64,000 nt of DNA from CAZAFL01 sp964484465 (GCA_964484465.1 CAZAFL010000001.1:62001-126000); one strand, 5' to 3'. Shown: positions 36,793 to 46,181, counted from the first letter of the stretch. The notes: a model not told the origin generated them from the letters alone. Numbers and translations: made by a program.

Positions 36793-37980
36793 ATGCGACT
36801 AAAGTTGATTTACGCCATTCTTTTGTTTCTCATATCAATTCCTTCAGTTCTTTTCTCTCAATTCAAAATCGACTTGGGCGAGGGACGAGAGCTCGCAATC
36901 ACGCAGGCAGTACAGGTCTGGGATATAGCTTCGTTCCAAATGAATGCCCCTGACGCGATTGATAAGCGCAACGACGTCTACTTCCGCCGCGGCAGACTCG
37001 GACTCGAAGGCAAATTGCGTTCCGATATGTCGTTTAATCTTTCGATCGCTTATGACGGTATTGGAAAAGATCCCTATACGCCGACAGCGGGAACGGCAAA
37101 TGCCGGAGACAACCGGGATCTGTACGTTTGGGAAGCATCGTGGATCTGGTCGTTTTCGCCGGAATTAAATCTTGTGTTCGGATACTTCCGCCCGCAGGTT
37201 GGCAAAGAGCAGATGGGTAGTGAGTTCTACGTGATTTCACTGGATAAATCTCTTGCCGATATCCAACCGCGCCAACACCTGCTGGCAAGAAGCACCGGTC
37301 GTGAAACCGGGTTTAACCTTGGCGGTTTATCTCTGCAGGACGGGTGGAGCTTCAATTATAATATCGGTATGTTCGACCCATCGAATAAATCCATAATCGG
37401 GAACGGAACAAAATGGGCCCCATTAGTTACCGGTCGGGTTGCGGTGAGTATCGGTGATCCAGAGATGAACCAGTACAAAATTTCCTACGCGCAAACGTAT
37501 TACGGTAAACGCCACGGTACAACGATTGGCATCAATGCCGCACGACAGGGGATTACGGAAATATTCAGCGCCAACTCGCTGTACGGAGCGGATATTCTTT
37601 CAAATTGCGGTGCCTTCGATTTCAATGCCGAATACGACTGGATGTACCGCAGCACGATTTTGCCTGCCGGTCGAGTTAATCCTACAACAGATAAGGTGTT
37701 TTCAATCAAAGCCGGGTATATCATTCCGCTGCCGGATGGTAAAGCCCTGGAACCCGCGTTAATGTATGCAGGCGAACGTGCTCAAAAAACCGGGGCAGCC
37801 CCCGCTACAAATGGTTTCACAGGTTCCACCAGTCGTGATTTGTATGATGTCGGCTTGAACTGGTTGATCAATAACGATAAATTCAAAATCAACCTCCATT
37901 ATGTTTGGGGAAAACGGTACGATAAGATTCCCGATGACAATTTTTCGTATCTCGGTCTCGGTATGCAGTTATTGTATTAA
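36793..37980 (+). CDS. Outer-membrane porin, phosphate-selective porin O/P-like
   Basis: About 395 residues from the ATG at 36793, where a signal peptide begins (MRLKLIYAILLFLISIPS). Alternating-strand beta-barrel features, with many aromatic strand ends and a C-terminal LGLGMQLLY, fit an outer-membrane porin. VYFRRGRLGLEGKLRSDM, LVFGYFRPQVGKEQ and the middle part resemble Porin O/P proteins that pass oxyanions. It lies 18 bases before modA, suggesting a molybdate or related oxyanion uptake route across both membranes. Confidence 0.82.
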   Translation: MRLKLIYAILLFLISIPSVLFSQFKIDLGEGRELAITQAVQVWDIASFQMNAPDAIDKRNDVYFRRGRLGLEGKLRSDMSFNLSIAYDGIGKDPYTPTAGTANAGDNRDLYVWEASWIWSFSPELNLVFGYFRPQVGKEQMGSEFYVISLDKSLADIQPRQHLLARSTGRETGFNLGGLSLQDGWSFNYNIGMFDPSNKSIIGNGTKWAPLVTGRVAVSIGDPEMNQYKISYAQTYYGKRHGTTIGINAARQGITEIFSANSLYGADILSNCGAFDFNAEYDWMYRSTILPAGRVNPTTDKVFSIKAGYIIPLPDGKALEPALMYAGERAQKTGAAPATNGFTGSTSRDLYDVGLNWLINNDKFKINLHYVWGKRYDKIPDDNFSYLGLGMQLLY

Positions 37981-37998
37981 GAGAAGGAGCAACATGCA

Positions 37999-38820
37999 AT
38001 GATTACAAGGAGTCTGTTCTATTGCCTGATTGCACTAACAGTTTCTTCCGTTGCAAATCCAACAATTCTTATGGCACAACCGAATAACAAAACTGAAATG
38101 ACCGTCTTCGCTGCGGCTTCGCTGACCGAAGCTTTTCAAAAGATTGCAAAGAATTTTGAAGCCGAGCATAATAATGTAAGTGTCAAATTTAATTTCGGCG
38201 GTTCGCAGCAGCTCGTTCAGCAAATTGCCAATGGTGCATCACTGGATGTTTTTGCATCGGCAAATGCCAAGCAAATGAACCTTGCAGTAAAATCGGGGAG
38301 GATTGATAGTGCGTCTGTCATGGTCTTTGCACGCAACCATCTGGTAGTGATCGTCCCCAAAGATAATCCCGCTCGCATCTCGTCTCTTGTCGACATTTCG
38401 AAAGCAAACACGAAAATCGTATTTGCTGATAAGAGTGTTCCGGCCGGGCAATATGCACTGGATGTTCTCGATAAATGTACGAAGAATAGTCAGTTTACCC
38501 CGGCATTCAAAGAGCAGGTTGTCAAAAATGTTGTCTCGTACGAAGAGAATGTCAGGGTGGTGTTGAGCAAGGTCGTGCTGGGTGAAGCAGACGCAGGCAT
38601 TGTCTATTCATCGGATATCTGGAGCGACAGCACACACCGTGTTCATCAGATCACCATCCCCGATTCTCTCAATGTTATTGCTGAGTATCCGGTTGGGGTT
38701 GCAAAGGATGCGCCCACAGGAGGCACAGCTCAGGAGTTTGTCGGCTATCTTTGCTCCGATAAGGGTCAGGCGGTATTGCAATCGTTCGGTTTTGCGGCTA
38801 TAGGAAAATTGAAAAAATAA
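37999..38820 (+). CDS. modA: Molybdate ABC transporter substrate-binding protein
   Basis: A 273-residue periplasmic protein. A signal peptide (residues ~1-28, ending LMAQ) is followed by the ModA fold: MTVFAAASLTEAFQKI, NFGGSQQLVQQIANGASLDVF (oxyanion-binding Ser residues), VVIVPKDNPARIS, SYEENVRVVLSKVVLGEADAGIVY and a C-terminal LQSFGFAAIG. It binds molybdate or tungstate for ModB. GAAGGAG lies 9-10 bases upstream; an ATG at 37994 is closed at once by a stop. Confidence 0.95.
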   Translation: MITRSLFYCLIALTVSSVANPTILMAQPNNKTEMTVFAAASLTEAFQKIAKNFEAEHNNVSVKFNFGGSQQLVQQIANGASLDVFASANAKQMNLAVKSGRIDSASVMVFARNHLVVIVPKDNPARISSLVDISKANTKIVFADKSVPAGQYALDVLDKCTKNSQFTPAFKEQVVKNVVSYEENVRVVLSKVVLGEADAGIVYSSDIWSDSTHRVHQITIPDSLNVIAEYPVGVAKDAPTGGTAQEFVGYLCSDKGQAVLQSFGFAAIGKLKK

Positions 38821-38831
38821 TTTCGTCTTTT

Positions 38832-39656
38832 ATGCAGAGCACGCAAAGGGACAACGGAAATGAGCCCGGTAAGAGTCAGCGGACATGGCTCCTGATCCTT
38901 GCGAGTTTACCGCTGACCATTTTTTTACTGCTGCCCTGCATTGCATTGCTCGTTGGCGTTGCGCCGGCAAGCATTTTCCTGAATATTTTTGATCCGCAGG
39001 TCGCCCAGGCGATATCGTTGAGCGGTTCGACCACAATTATAACGATGATTGTAACCGTCGTAGCGGGGACACCCGTTGCATATCTTCTCGCGCGCAGAAG
39101 ATTTCCGGGGAGAACGGCGCTCGATACCCTCATCGATTTGCCGATTGTGTTACCACCATCCGTTGCAGGAATCGCACTTCTGATGGCGTTTGGACGACGA
39201 GGGTTATTTGGTGAGTATTTAAGCAGCATGGGAATTTCAATCCCGTTTACACAGACCGCGGTTGTCCTGGCACAGCTGTTTGTCAGTTCTCCGCTCTATA
39301 TTAAATCTGCAGAGGCGGGGTTTGCAAGTGTCAACAGGGAGTATGAGCAGGCAGCGGCAGTCGACGGTGCTTCGTCATGGAAAATTTTCCGGAGAGTAAC
39401 AATGCCCCTCTCGTTTCATGCTCTTGCAGGAGGGGCAGTCATGACATGGGCTCGTGCACTCGGGGAATTCGGAGCAACAATTATTTTTGCAGGAAATTTT
39501 CCCGGCAGGACACAGACCATGCCGCTTGCTATTTACATGGGGTTTGAAATAGACCTCCGTATTGCAGTCACGCTCGCAGTGATTTTACTTCTCATCTCAT
39601 TTGTCGTGCTCGCGTTCGTGAAAACGATGTTGAAGCGGCAGATGATAATGTTATAA
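38832..39656 (+). CDS. modB: Molybdate ABC transporter permease
   Basis: A 274-residue inner-membrane protein with about six helices. Family motifs: PTLIDLPIVLPPSVAGIALL-type loop (DTLIDLPIVLPPSVAGIAL), the EAA loop (YEQAAAVDGASSWKIFRRVTMP) and ALGEFGATIIFAGNFPGRTQ, specific for ModB. It partners with ModA. No modC ATPase gene follows: the next gene is a phosphohexomutase. The ATPase must be encoded elsewhere or shared. Confidence 0.95.
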   Translation: MQSTQRDNGNEPGKSQRTWLLILASLPLTIFLLLPCIALLVGVAPASIFLNIFDPQVAQAISLSGSTTIITMIVTVVAGTPVAYLLARRRFPGRTALDTLIDLPIVLPPSVAGIALLMAFGRRGLFGEYLSSMGISIPFTQTAVVLAQLFVSSPLYIKSAEAGFASVNREYEQAAAVDGASSWKIFRRVTMPLSFHALAGGAVMTWARALGEFGATIIFAGNFPGRTQTMPLAIYMGFEIDLRIAVTLAVILLLISFVVLAFVKTMLKRQMIML

Positions 39657-39692
39657 ATCGAACATTCAATGTTGTAACATTTGAAAACCAGT

Positions 39693-41201
39693 ATGAACAA
39701 AGTAATCTCAAAAAAGAAAAGAACTTCGGTCAGGACAAAACGTACCATTATGAAAACAACACGGTCCTCGTCGGAGATTGTTTTCGGCACGGACGGCTGG
39801 CGGGGAAAAATTGCTGAAGATTATACATTTGATAATGTTCGGAGATGTACACAGGGATTTGCAGGCTATTTGAAATCGATTTACTCAAAAGATGAGCTTG
39901 CCCGAGGAGTAGTTGTTGGCGGCGACAGGCGGTTCAACTCGGAACATTTTGCAGCGGCGGCGGCGGAAGTCCTTGCAGGAAATGATATTTCCGTTCATTT
40001 CTGTGGCGGGGGTGTTCCCACACCGGTGATTTCATACAGTGCGAAAGCAAGAAAGACCATCGGCGCAATCAATATTACTGCAAGCCACAACCCGCCGGGG
40101 GATAATGGGTTTAAGGTCCGTGATGAAAATGGCGGAGCAGTCGACCCCGGGGGATTGAAGAAAATAGAGAAACTTATTCCGGAAAAAATCTCTTCGGTCC
40201 GGCGCATAAAATTTGATGATGGTATGTCTTCCGGAAGAATTATAAAATTCAATGCTGACGAACAGTATCTCACACAGGTGAGAACGATGGTTGACCTCGA
40301 GCCGATCAAACAGGCAGGATTCAAAATTCTTGTCGACCCAATGTGGGGAAACGGAGCGGGATGGTTCTCGCGCCTTCTTAAGGGAGGCAAGACGGAGGTT
40401 ATCGAAATTCACAGCGAACGCAACCCCTCATTTCCGGAAATGAACAGACCGGAACCAATTCCTCCGAATATTGATGCTGGATTGAAGAAGGGAAGAGAAA
40501 TCGGCGCGGATGTCGTTTTGATAACGGATGGAGACGCAGACCGTTGCGGCATCGGCGACGAGCACGGGCAGTTTATCGACCAGCTTCGGGTGTACGGACT
40601 CCTCACACTTTACCTGCTTGAAGTGCGGGGACAGCGCGGCGCGATTGTGAAAACTCTTTCCACTACCTCCATGCTCGAAGCGCTGGGTAAACTGTATGAT
40701 GTTCCGGTATATGAGACCGGTGTCGGGTTCAAATTCGTTGCACCGAAAATGATGGAAACGGACGCTCTTATCGGTGGAGAAGAAAGCGGAGGTTATGCAT
40801 TCCGTAATCATGTCCCGGAACGCGACGGTATTCTTGCCAATCTCTTCTTTCTTGATTTCATGTGCAGAACCGGCTTGCGGCCTTCTCAACTATTGAAAAA
40901 ATTATTTGATAAAGTTGGAGAACATCATTACGACCGCCTCGATACAGTCATTGACGCGAATCAAAAAGATGTTATCCTCAGAAAACTGAAATCCAACCTT
41001 CCGCGCATCGTTGCAGGGATGGATGTCGCGAAAACAAACCTCTCCGATGGATTCAAATTCACACTGACCGACGGAAGCTGGCTCCTCATTCGTTTTTCCG
41101 GGACAGAGCCCCTGGTGAGGATCTATTCCGAAGCGAAGAGCAAGGAGCAGGTGAGTGCCATACTCGAAGAAGGAAAAAGCCTGATCTCGTCAGGCCGATA
41201 A
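39693..41201 (+). CDS. Phosphoglucomutase/phosphomannomutase family protein
   Basis: About 502 residues of alpha-D-phosphohexomutase. Phosphoserine loop ITASHNPPGDNGFK, metal loop TDGDADRCGIGDE, sugar loop GGEESGGYAF and phosphate loop RFSGTEPLVRIYSEA are in order. It interconverts glucose-1-/6-phosphate or the mannose/glucosamine equivalents; the substrate is not settled by sequence. The start is uncertain: ATG 39693 is used, while ATG 39750 sits closer to the conserved EIVFGTDGWRGKI and would drop a Lys/Arg/Thr-rich leader. Confidence 0.9.
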   Translation: MNKVISKKKRTSVRTKRTIMKTTRSSSEIVFGTDGWRGKIAEDYTFDNVRRCTQGFAGYLKSIYSKDELARGVVVGGDRRFNSEHFAAAAAEVLAGNDISVHFCGGGVPTPVISYSAKARKTIGAINITASHNPPGDNGFKVRDENGGAVDPGGLKKIEKLIPEKISSVRRIKFDDGMSSGRIIKFNADEQYLTQVRTMVDLEPIKQAGFKILVDPMWGNGAGWFSRLLKGGKTEVIEIHSERNPSFPEMNRPEPIPPNIDAGLKKGREIGADVVLITDGDADRCGIGDEHGQFIDQLRVYGLLTLYLLEVRGQRGAIVKTLSTTSMLEALGKLYDVPVYETGVGFKFVAPKMMETDALIGGEESGGYAFRNHVPERDGILANLFFLDFMCRTGLRPSQLLKKLFDKVGEHHYDRLDTVIDANQKDVILRKLKSNLPRIVAGMDVAKTNLSDGFKFTLTDGSWLLIRFSGTEPLVRIYSEAKSKEQVSAILEEGKSLISSGR

Positions 41202-41235
41202 TCCGACCGCCGTCCGGTAACGGGCAGTGACGTCC

Positions 41236-42501
41236 ATGAGCGAACCCAAAACTCTCCAGCTCGGTATCATTCCCAACATTAAGCAGTTCTCACTGCTTGT
41301 GCTTATTAATGCCTTTGTCGGTGCGATGGTCGGTATGGAACGTTCAATTCTTCCTCTCATCGCGGAAAAAGATTTTGGCATAACATCTCATAGCGTAATT
41401 TTTTCCTTTCTCATCAGTTTCGGTATTGTCAAGGGAATCAGCAATTTATTTGCCGGAAGGTATTCTGATGTTGTAGGAAGGAAAAAACTTCTCGTTGCCG
41501 GGTGGCTTGCCGGAATTCCTGTTCCTTTCATATTGATGTTTGCTCCGTCATGGTCGTGGGTGGTAGCAGGGAACATTCTCCTTGGAATCAATCAGGGATT
41601 GTGCTGGTCGGCGACGGTGATTATGAAGATAGATCTCGCCGGACCGAAACGCCGCGGCCTCGCTATGGGATTAAACGAGTTTGCAGGTTATCTTGCCGTC
41701 GCGGGGGCTGCCTACGCGTCGGCATTACTTGCTGTGCGCTATGGATTTCGTCCGTATCCGTTCTATCTTGGGGTTGCCTGTTCATTGATAGGGTTGATTC
41801 TGTCGCTGGTGTTCGCGAAAGAAACTCACCATCACGCAAAGCATGAATCAGCACTTACCGGCTCGCAGGGCGCCGAACAGGAAATTTCCTTTAAGAATAT
41901 TTTTTTAAAGACGTCATGGCAGAATAAGAAATTATTCAGCTGCAGTCAGGCGGGACTTATCAATAATTTGAACGACGGCATGGCGTGGGGACTGTTTCCG
42001 CTGTTTTTTATCTCGTTAGGGTTTTCATTGAACAGAATTGGAGTTCTTGCCGGCGTCTATCCGGCAACATGGGGGATTGCTCAATTATTTACGGGCGCAA
42101 TGAGCGACAAGCTTGGCAGGAAATGGATAATTGCCGTCGGGATGTGGATACAGGCAATCGGTTTATGGTTCATGCTTATCACGACGCATTACGCATTCCA
42201 GCTGACTGCTGCCGTACTGCTCGGGCTTGGCACGGCCATGGTGTATCCGACGTTGCTCGCTGCTGTTAGTGATACTGTACCGCCGGGGTGGCGCGCGTCG
42301 GCGGTCGGAGTATACCGGTTATGGCGCGATCTCGGATACGCAATCGGCGCGGTTCTCTCAGGCGGCCTTGCCGATACATTCGGCACATCGAAAACAATTC
42401 TTATTGTAGGAGTGGTAACGTTCTTCTCCGGTATCGTGGTTGCGTTCAGCTACGTCGAATCAAACAACAATCCTAAATTAAAGGGGAAAAAGCAGGAATG
42501 A
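41236..42501 (+). CDS. MFS transporter
   Basis: About 421 residues with 12 predicted helices. The loop 2-3 motif GRYSDVVGRKKLLVAG and its repeat GAMSDKLGRKWIIAVG mark the two MFS halves. GMERSILPLIAEKDFGI near the start resembles a group of uncharacterised carriers of this phylum. Substrate unknown. ATG 41236 preferred over an in-frame GTG at 41227. Confidence 0.9.
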   Translation: MSEPKTLQLGIIPNIKQFSLLVLINAFVGAMVGMERSILPLIAEKDFGITSHSVIFSFLISFGIVKGISNLFAGRYSDVVGRKKLLVAGWLAGIPVPFILMFAPSWSWVVAGNILLGINQGLCWSATVIMKIDLAGPKRRGLAMGLNEFAGYLAVAGAAYASALLAVRYGFRPYPFYLGVACSLIGLILSLVFAKETHHHAKHESALTGSQGAEQEISFKNIFLKTSWQNKKLFSCSQAGLINNLNDGMAWGLFPLFFISLGFSLNRIGVLAGVYPATWGIAQLFTGAMSDKLGRKWIIAVGMWIQAIGLWFMLITTHYAFQLTAAVLLGLGTAMVYPTLLAAVSDTVPPGWRASAVGVYRLWRDLGYAIGAVLSGGLADTFGTSKTILIVGVVTFFSGIVVAFSYVESNNNPKLKGKKQE

Positions 42502-42506
42502 CGGTA

Positions 42507-42536
42507 TTGTAAATCAAGCACATTTTCCTTAATTTG
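42507..42536 (+). promoter_or_regulatory. Possible promoter of the TlpA-like gene
   Basis: TTGT (42507-42510), 18 bases, TTAATTTG (42529-42536). Confidence 0.3.
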
Positions 42537-42620
42537 ATGGAACGGTAGAATCGGTTTCGATGTTTATTAGGGTGTGAATACTACTTTAGCGTAATTATTT
42601 AGGAAGAGAATGAGACCATT

Positions 42621-43202
42621 ATGGTAAACCTGAAATTGATATTGGTGGCGATATTCGTTGCCAGTTTTCTCGCCAGTGCAGTAGTTTACGGCGGACAAAA
42701 AAAGGGGAAGGCGCCCGCGCCAAAAGAAAAACCCGCCGAAGTTACAAAAGTTTCCGCCAACTACGGAAAGTATGATTTTACGGTCACGACACTCGACGGT
42801 AAAACTGTTCATCTTGCCGATTATGCAGGAAAAGTCGTGCTCGTAACAATCTGGGCGCCATGGTGCGGCCCCTGCCGTTTGGAAACTCCCGGTTTCGTGA
42901 AAATGTATGAACAATATAAACCTAAGGGATTCGAGATTCTCGGCGTTGCTGTGCAGACAAATGAAACTGACGTCAGGTCGTTTATTAATCAACAAAAAGT
43001 ATCATGGCCCATCGGGATCAATGACGATGTCATGACGAAGTACGGCACATACGGTTTACCAGACAACTTCCTGTTCAAACCGGACGGTTCGGTTATTAAA
43101 CATTTTATCGGGTACACGAAAGAGGAATCATTACAACCGCTCATCGAGTCGGCATTGAAAGAAGTGGCAGCAAACACTGCAAAGAAAACCTCCGCCAATT
43201 AA
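42621..43202 (+). CDS. Exported TlpA/ResA-like thioredoxin-fold protein
   Basis: A 193-residue protein: signal peptide (LKLILVAIFVASFLASAVVYGG), a Lys/Pro-rich linker, and an AhpC/TSA-TlpA domain with redox pair Cys82-Gly-Pro-Cys85 in WAPWCGPCRLE. GTYGLPDNFLF supplies the conserved cis-Pro. Such proteins reduce disulfides outside the cytoplasm, often for cytochrome c maturation. The next gene, 28 bases downstream, encodes a small Cys-containing exported protein that could be its client. Confidence 0.92.
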   Translation: MVNLKLILVAIFVASFLASAVVYGGQKKGKAPAPKEKPAEVTKVSANYGKYDFTVTTLDGKTVHLADYAGKVVLVTIWAPWCGPCRLETPGFVKMYEQYKPKGFEILGVAVQTNETDVRSFINQQKVSWPIGINDDVMTKYGTYGLPDNFLFKPDGSVIKHFIGYTKEESLQPLIESALKEVAANTAKKTSAN

Positions 43203-43230
43203 CCTCACAAGAATACAGGATTCCACAGAT

Positions 43231-43629
43231 ATGAAAAAGAAAATTCTCCTACTCCCCGTTATTCTATTGTCGATTTCGCTATCAGCCTTCGGGCAAGAAG
43301 CCCAAGAGAAAAAAGAATCCAAAGAGCCGAAAGAAATCTCCATCACCGGGGAAGTTATCGATGTGAAATGTTATCTCACAGGAATGATGGGGGGGCAAGG
43401 TGATGACCACAAGCAATGCGCCATCGATTGCATCAACGGTGGGTTGCCAGTCGGGATTCTCGATGATAAAACGGAAAAAGTGTATACTGTCGTTCCAAAA
43501 AAAGGGATGGAAGGTGCAAACAAATCGCTCGTGCAGTACGTTGCACAGAGAGTAACCCTGACGGGCTCAATCGTGGAAAAGGGAGGAGCGAAATTATTCG
43601 TTTACACGAAAGTTGATGAAGTAAAGTAA
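43231..43629 (+). CDS. Small exported protein with conserved Cys/His motif, function unknown
   Basis: A 132-residue protein. A signal peptide (KILLLPVILLSISLSAFGQ) precedes a highly charged linker and an OB-like domain with ITGEVIDVKCYLTGM, then HKQCAIDCINGGLPVGIL and QRVTLTGSIV. The three Cys and one His could bind a metal or haem, or form a disulfide handled by the adjacent TlpA-like protein. I do not recognise a named family. Followed by a terminator hairpin. Confidence 0.75.
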   Translation: MKKKILLLPVILLSISLSAFGQEAQEKKESKEPKEISITGEVIDVKCYLTGMMGGQGDDHKQCAIDCINGGLPVGILDDKTEKVYTVVPKKGMEGANKSLVQYVAQRVTLTGSIVEKGGAKLFVYTKVDEVK

Positions 43630-43696
43630 ACCACACTCTCCGAAATTCAGACAAGTTTCTCCGGTTTTTTCTCATCCCACGTTAACGTCGTTTGTC

Positions 43697-43725
43697 GGTT
43701 GGGAGTTTGCTTCCGACCGGTTTTT
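43697..43725 (+). terminator. Rho-independent terminator after the TlpA-like operon
   Basis: GGTTGGGAG (43697-43705) pairs with CTTCCGACC (43710-43718), with two G-T pairs and a TTTG loop, followed by GGTTTTT. Confidence 0.7.
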
Positions 43726-43731
43726 CAAGCC

Positions 43732-43762
43732 TTGAGATTGTTCCCGCGACTTTGTATATTTC
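43732..43762 (+). promoter_or_regulatory. Putative -33/-7 promoter of the aminotransferase gene
   Basis: TTGA (43732-43735), 19 bases, TATATTTC (43755-43762), directly after the terminator and about 38 bases of leader before the ATG. Confidence 0.5.
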
Positions 43763-43802
43763 TTCGACAGTTATTTCCCTCCATTAAGAATCGGAGTTTT
43801 CA

Positions 43803-44987
43803 ATGATACACGTCGCTCAACGCATGCGTCGGCTCGGCACCGAGACTGCATTTGAAGTCCTTGCAAAAGCCCGTGCTCTTGAAGCCAAGGGCAAACACAT
43901 CATTCATCTCGAAATCGGCGAACCGGATTTCGACACGCCGTCCAACATCAAGCAGGCTGCAAAAAAAGCAATAGATGACGGCTTCACGCATTACGGTCCG
44001 GCGGCAGGTTTGCCTCAGGCATGTGCGGCGGTAGCCAGGTATATCTCGGATACACGAAGCATCGAAGCACTGCCTGAACACGTCGTCATTACTCCGGGCG
44101 CCAAGCCGATCATGTTCTTTGTCATCCTTGCTTGTGTTGATAAAGGCGACGAAGTGATTTACCCGAACCCCGGTTTTCCGATCTATGAATCAGCGATCGA
44201 GTTTGTCGGCGGCAAAGCTATTCCGCTCGCCTTAAAGGAAGAAAAAGAATTCAGTTTCGATATCGGTGATTTACAACGTCTCATCACGAATAAAACGAGG
44301 ATGCTGATCCTGAATTCGCCGCAGAACCCGACCGGCGGAGTACTGACTGAAAACGATATTCGTGCGATCGCGAAACTCGCCGTTCAGCACAACCTCATTG
44401 TTCTCTCGGATGAGATTTACAGCAGAACGATGTACGACGGCTTCGAGCCGTTCAGTATTGCGTCGCTTCCCGGAATGCAGGAGCGGACTATTATTCTCGA
44501 CGGGTTTTCAAAAACGTACGCGATGACGGGCTGGAGACTCGGATTCGGCGTGATGCCGGGAGACCTCGCGAAACTTGTAACGCAATTACAGATTAACAGT
44601 ACTTCATGTACGTCGAGCTTCTCTCAGATTGCCGGGATCGAAGCGCTTAACGGTCCGCAGGAAGATGCTGAGGAAATGGTCCGCGAGTTTCAGAAGCGGC
44701 GCGATATTATTGTCGACGGGCTCAATGCAATTCCCGGAATTCGATGTCATCGACCACACGGGGCCTTTTATGTCTTTCCGAATATTACGGGAACAGGAAA
44801 AACTTCACGTGAGCTTGCCGATTACCTGTTGAATGAAGCGGGTGTCGCATGTCTGTCGGGGACGGCATTCGGTAAATTCGGGGAAGGATACCTGCGGTTT
44901 TCCTATGCTAATTCAATTCCGAATATTGAGGAAGCGTTGAAGCGGATTGCACTTGCGTTGAAACAGGTACCGGTTGAGGCGAAGTAA
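43803..44987 (+). CDS. Class I/II PLP aminotransferase (aspartate/aromatic type)
   Basis: A 394-residue fold-type-I transaminase. Substrate loop EIGEPDFDTPSNI, Tyr of THYGPAAGLPQ, NSPQNPTGGV with Asn and Pro, Asp203 in LSDEIY, and Schiff-base Lys237 in LDGFSKTYAMTGWRLGF. The C-terminal Arg for the substrate carboxylate is in EGYLRFSYA. The Ib subgroup includes aspartate, aromatic and LL-diaminopimelate-like enzymes, so the donor is not decided. It converges on tRNA-Leu. Confidence 0.93.
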   Translation: MIHVAQRMRRLGTETAFEVLAKARALEAKGKHIIHLEIGEPDFDTPSNIKQAAKKAIDDGFTHYGPAAGLPQACAAVARYISDTRSIEALPEHVVITPGAKPIMFFVILACVDKGDEVIYPNPGFPIYESAIEFVGGKAIPLALKEEKEFSFDIGDLQRLITNKTRMLILNSPQNPTGGVLTENDIRAIAKLAVQHNLIVLSDEIYSRTMYDGFEPFSIASLPGMQERTIILDGFSKTYAMTGWRLGFGVMPGDLAKLVTQLQINSTSCTSSFSQIAGIEALNGPQEDAEEMVREFQKRRDIIVDGLNAIPGIRCHRPHGAFYVFPNITGTGKTSRELADYLLNEAGVACLSGTAFGKFGEGYLRFSYANSIPNIEEALKRIALALKQVPVEAK

Positions 44988-45008
44988 AAAAGTTTGGAGG
45001 AAGCATTG

Positions 45009-45092
45009 TGCCCGGGAGGAGACTTGAACTCCTATGCTCTTGCGAGCACTAGCTCCTGAAGCTAGCGTGTCTGCCAATTTCACCACCCGGGC
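45009..45092 (-). tRNA. tRNA-Leu (CAG anticodon)
   Basis: An 84-base tRNA on the minus strand. The acceptor stem GCCCGGG pairs with CCCGGGC plus discriminator A; the anticodon arm CTAGC-TTCAGGA-GCTAG gives anticodon CAG. A long variable arm (TGCTCGCAAGAGCA) is the type II arm expected of leucine tRNA, and the T arm is AGGAG-TTCAAGT-CTCCT. The CCA end is not encoded. Confidence 0.96.
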
Positions 45093-45230
45093 GGGTATTG
45101 TCTCTGTAAAAGTACAAAAATTTTGGATTTTTTCCAATCGCTCATTGGTGGAACCGACATATTACCAATGGTGTCCAGGTGACGGTTGGTGTTTAAGACC
45201 TTAATAACATCGGTGCATAGTAATCACATT

Positions 45231-46181
45231 ATGTATCACCTTACGTTTGCTTCCAGAATCTCATTCACTGTTTTCATTTTTCTTTTCTCTGCATCCTGCC
45301 TGGCGCAAGTCGACTCGCTTGCCGATTGTTTCCCGTTGTCTGTTGGCAATAAGTGGCGATTCCATTACTTTCGCTCTATACCTGAGGGAGAATTTTCCCT
45401 CCACATGGATACAGGCACTGCCTCGTATTCGATTGTCGGGAAAGTGGATTATGGCGATTCAGTAAAATGGAACTTTCTGGAACATCGACTTATTCATCGC
45501 TCGTCATGGGTGAATGGACTGTATTCAGAATATGCAATTTCTGACTCGACGTTGTTCAATCTTATTGAACTGAAATCCGGAAGGCATGAACTCTATCGTC
45601 GCCCATCCGAATCAGGACCTCCGTACTATGATAGCTCTATGTTCTGGACAAGCGTTCTGCCGTTCTCAGCTGATGAGCCTGAGTCATCGAAACTCTTCCG
45701 GTATTACTTGCTTGATTCCTCGAACTCTATTTCGTTCACACTCGCCTATGAACCGGAAACAATGATATATAGTGTAACTCTAGGCAAGAACAGCGGCCCA
45801 CACTCAATCATGGCAAGTTCCACCCTTACTTCGGATGGTGGAACACCATATACAGACTATGAACTCCTGAATCAGACTCTCACTTCTATAGCTGACCTCC
45901 GCTCGACAACAGTTCCAACAACAATACATCTTGAGCAAAACTACCCCAATCCATTTAACCCGCTCACACGAATTGAGTATGACGTACCGACAGGGTCTCA
46001 GGTAACTCTATCAGTCTATTCACTGTTTGGACAAAAAGTCGCTCGACTAGTGAATTCACAATATCAAATCGGTCATCATACCGCTTGGTTTGACGGTACA
46101 AACTTGCCCAGCGGCGTTTATTTCGCAAGACTTTCAACCGACAAATCAGTTCTGGTAAGAAAGATGGCACTCATCAGATAA
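45231..46181 (+). CDS. Secreted protein with type IX secretion sorting domain
   Basis: About 316 residues from the ATG at 45231, where the signal peptide begins (YHLTFASRISFTVFIFLFS). The ~200-residue middle opens DCFPLSVGNKWRFHYF, a form seen in secreted proteins that start with a phrase like 'PLxxGNxW'; no enzyme motif is visible. The C-terminal domain is T9SS type: EQNYPNPFNPLTRIEYDV, GQKVARLVNSQ and GVYFARLST. It is the second T9SS cargo in the window. Confidence 0.88.
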   Translation: MYHLTFASRISFTVFIFLFSASCLAQVDSLADCFPLSVGNKWRFHYFRSIPEGEFSLHMDTGTASYSIVGKVDYGDSVKWNFLEHRLIHRSSWVNGLYSEYAISDSTLFNLIELKSGRHELYRRPSESGPPYYDSSMFWTSVLPFSADEPESSKLFRYYLLDSSNSISFTLAYEPETMIYSVTLGKNSGPHSIMASSTLTSDGGTPYTDYELLNQTLTSIADLRSTTVPTTIHLEQNYPNPFNPLTRIEYDVPTGSQVTLSVYSLFGQKVARLVNSQYQIGHHTAWFDGTNLPSGVYFARLSTDKSVLVRKMALIR

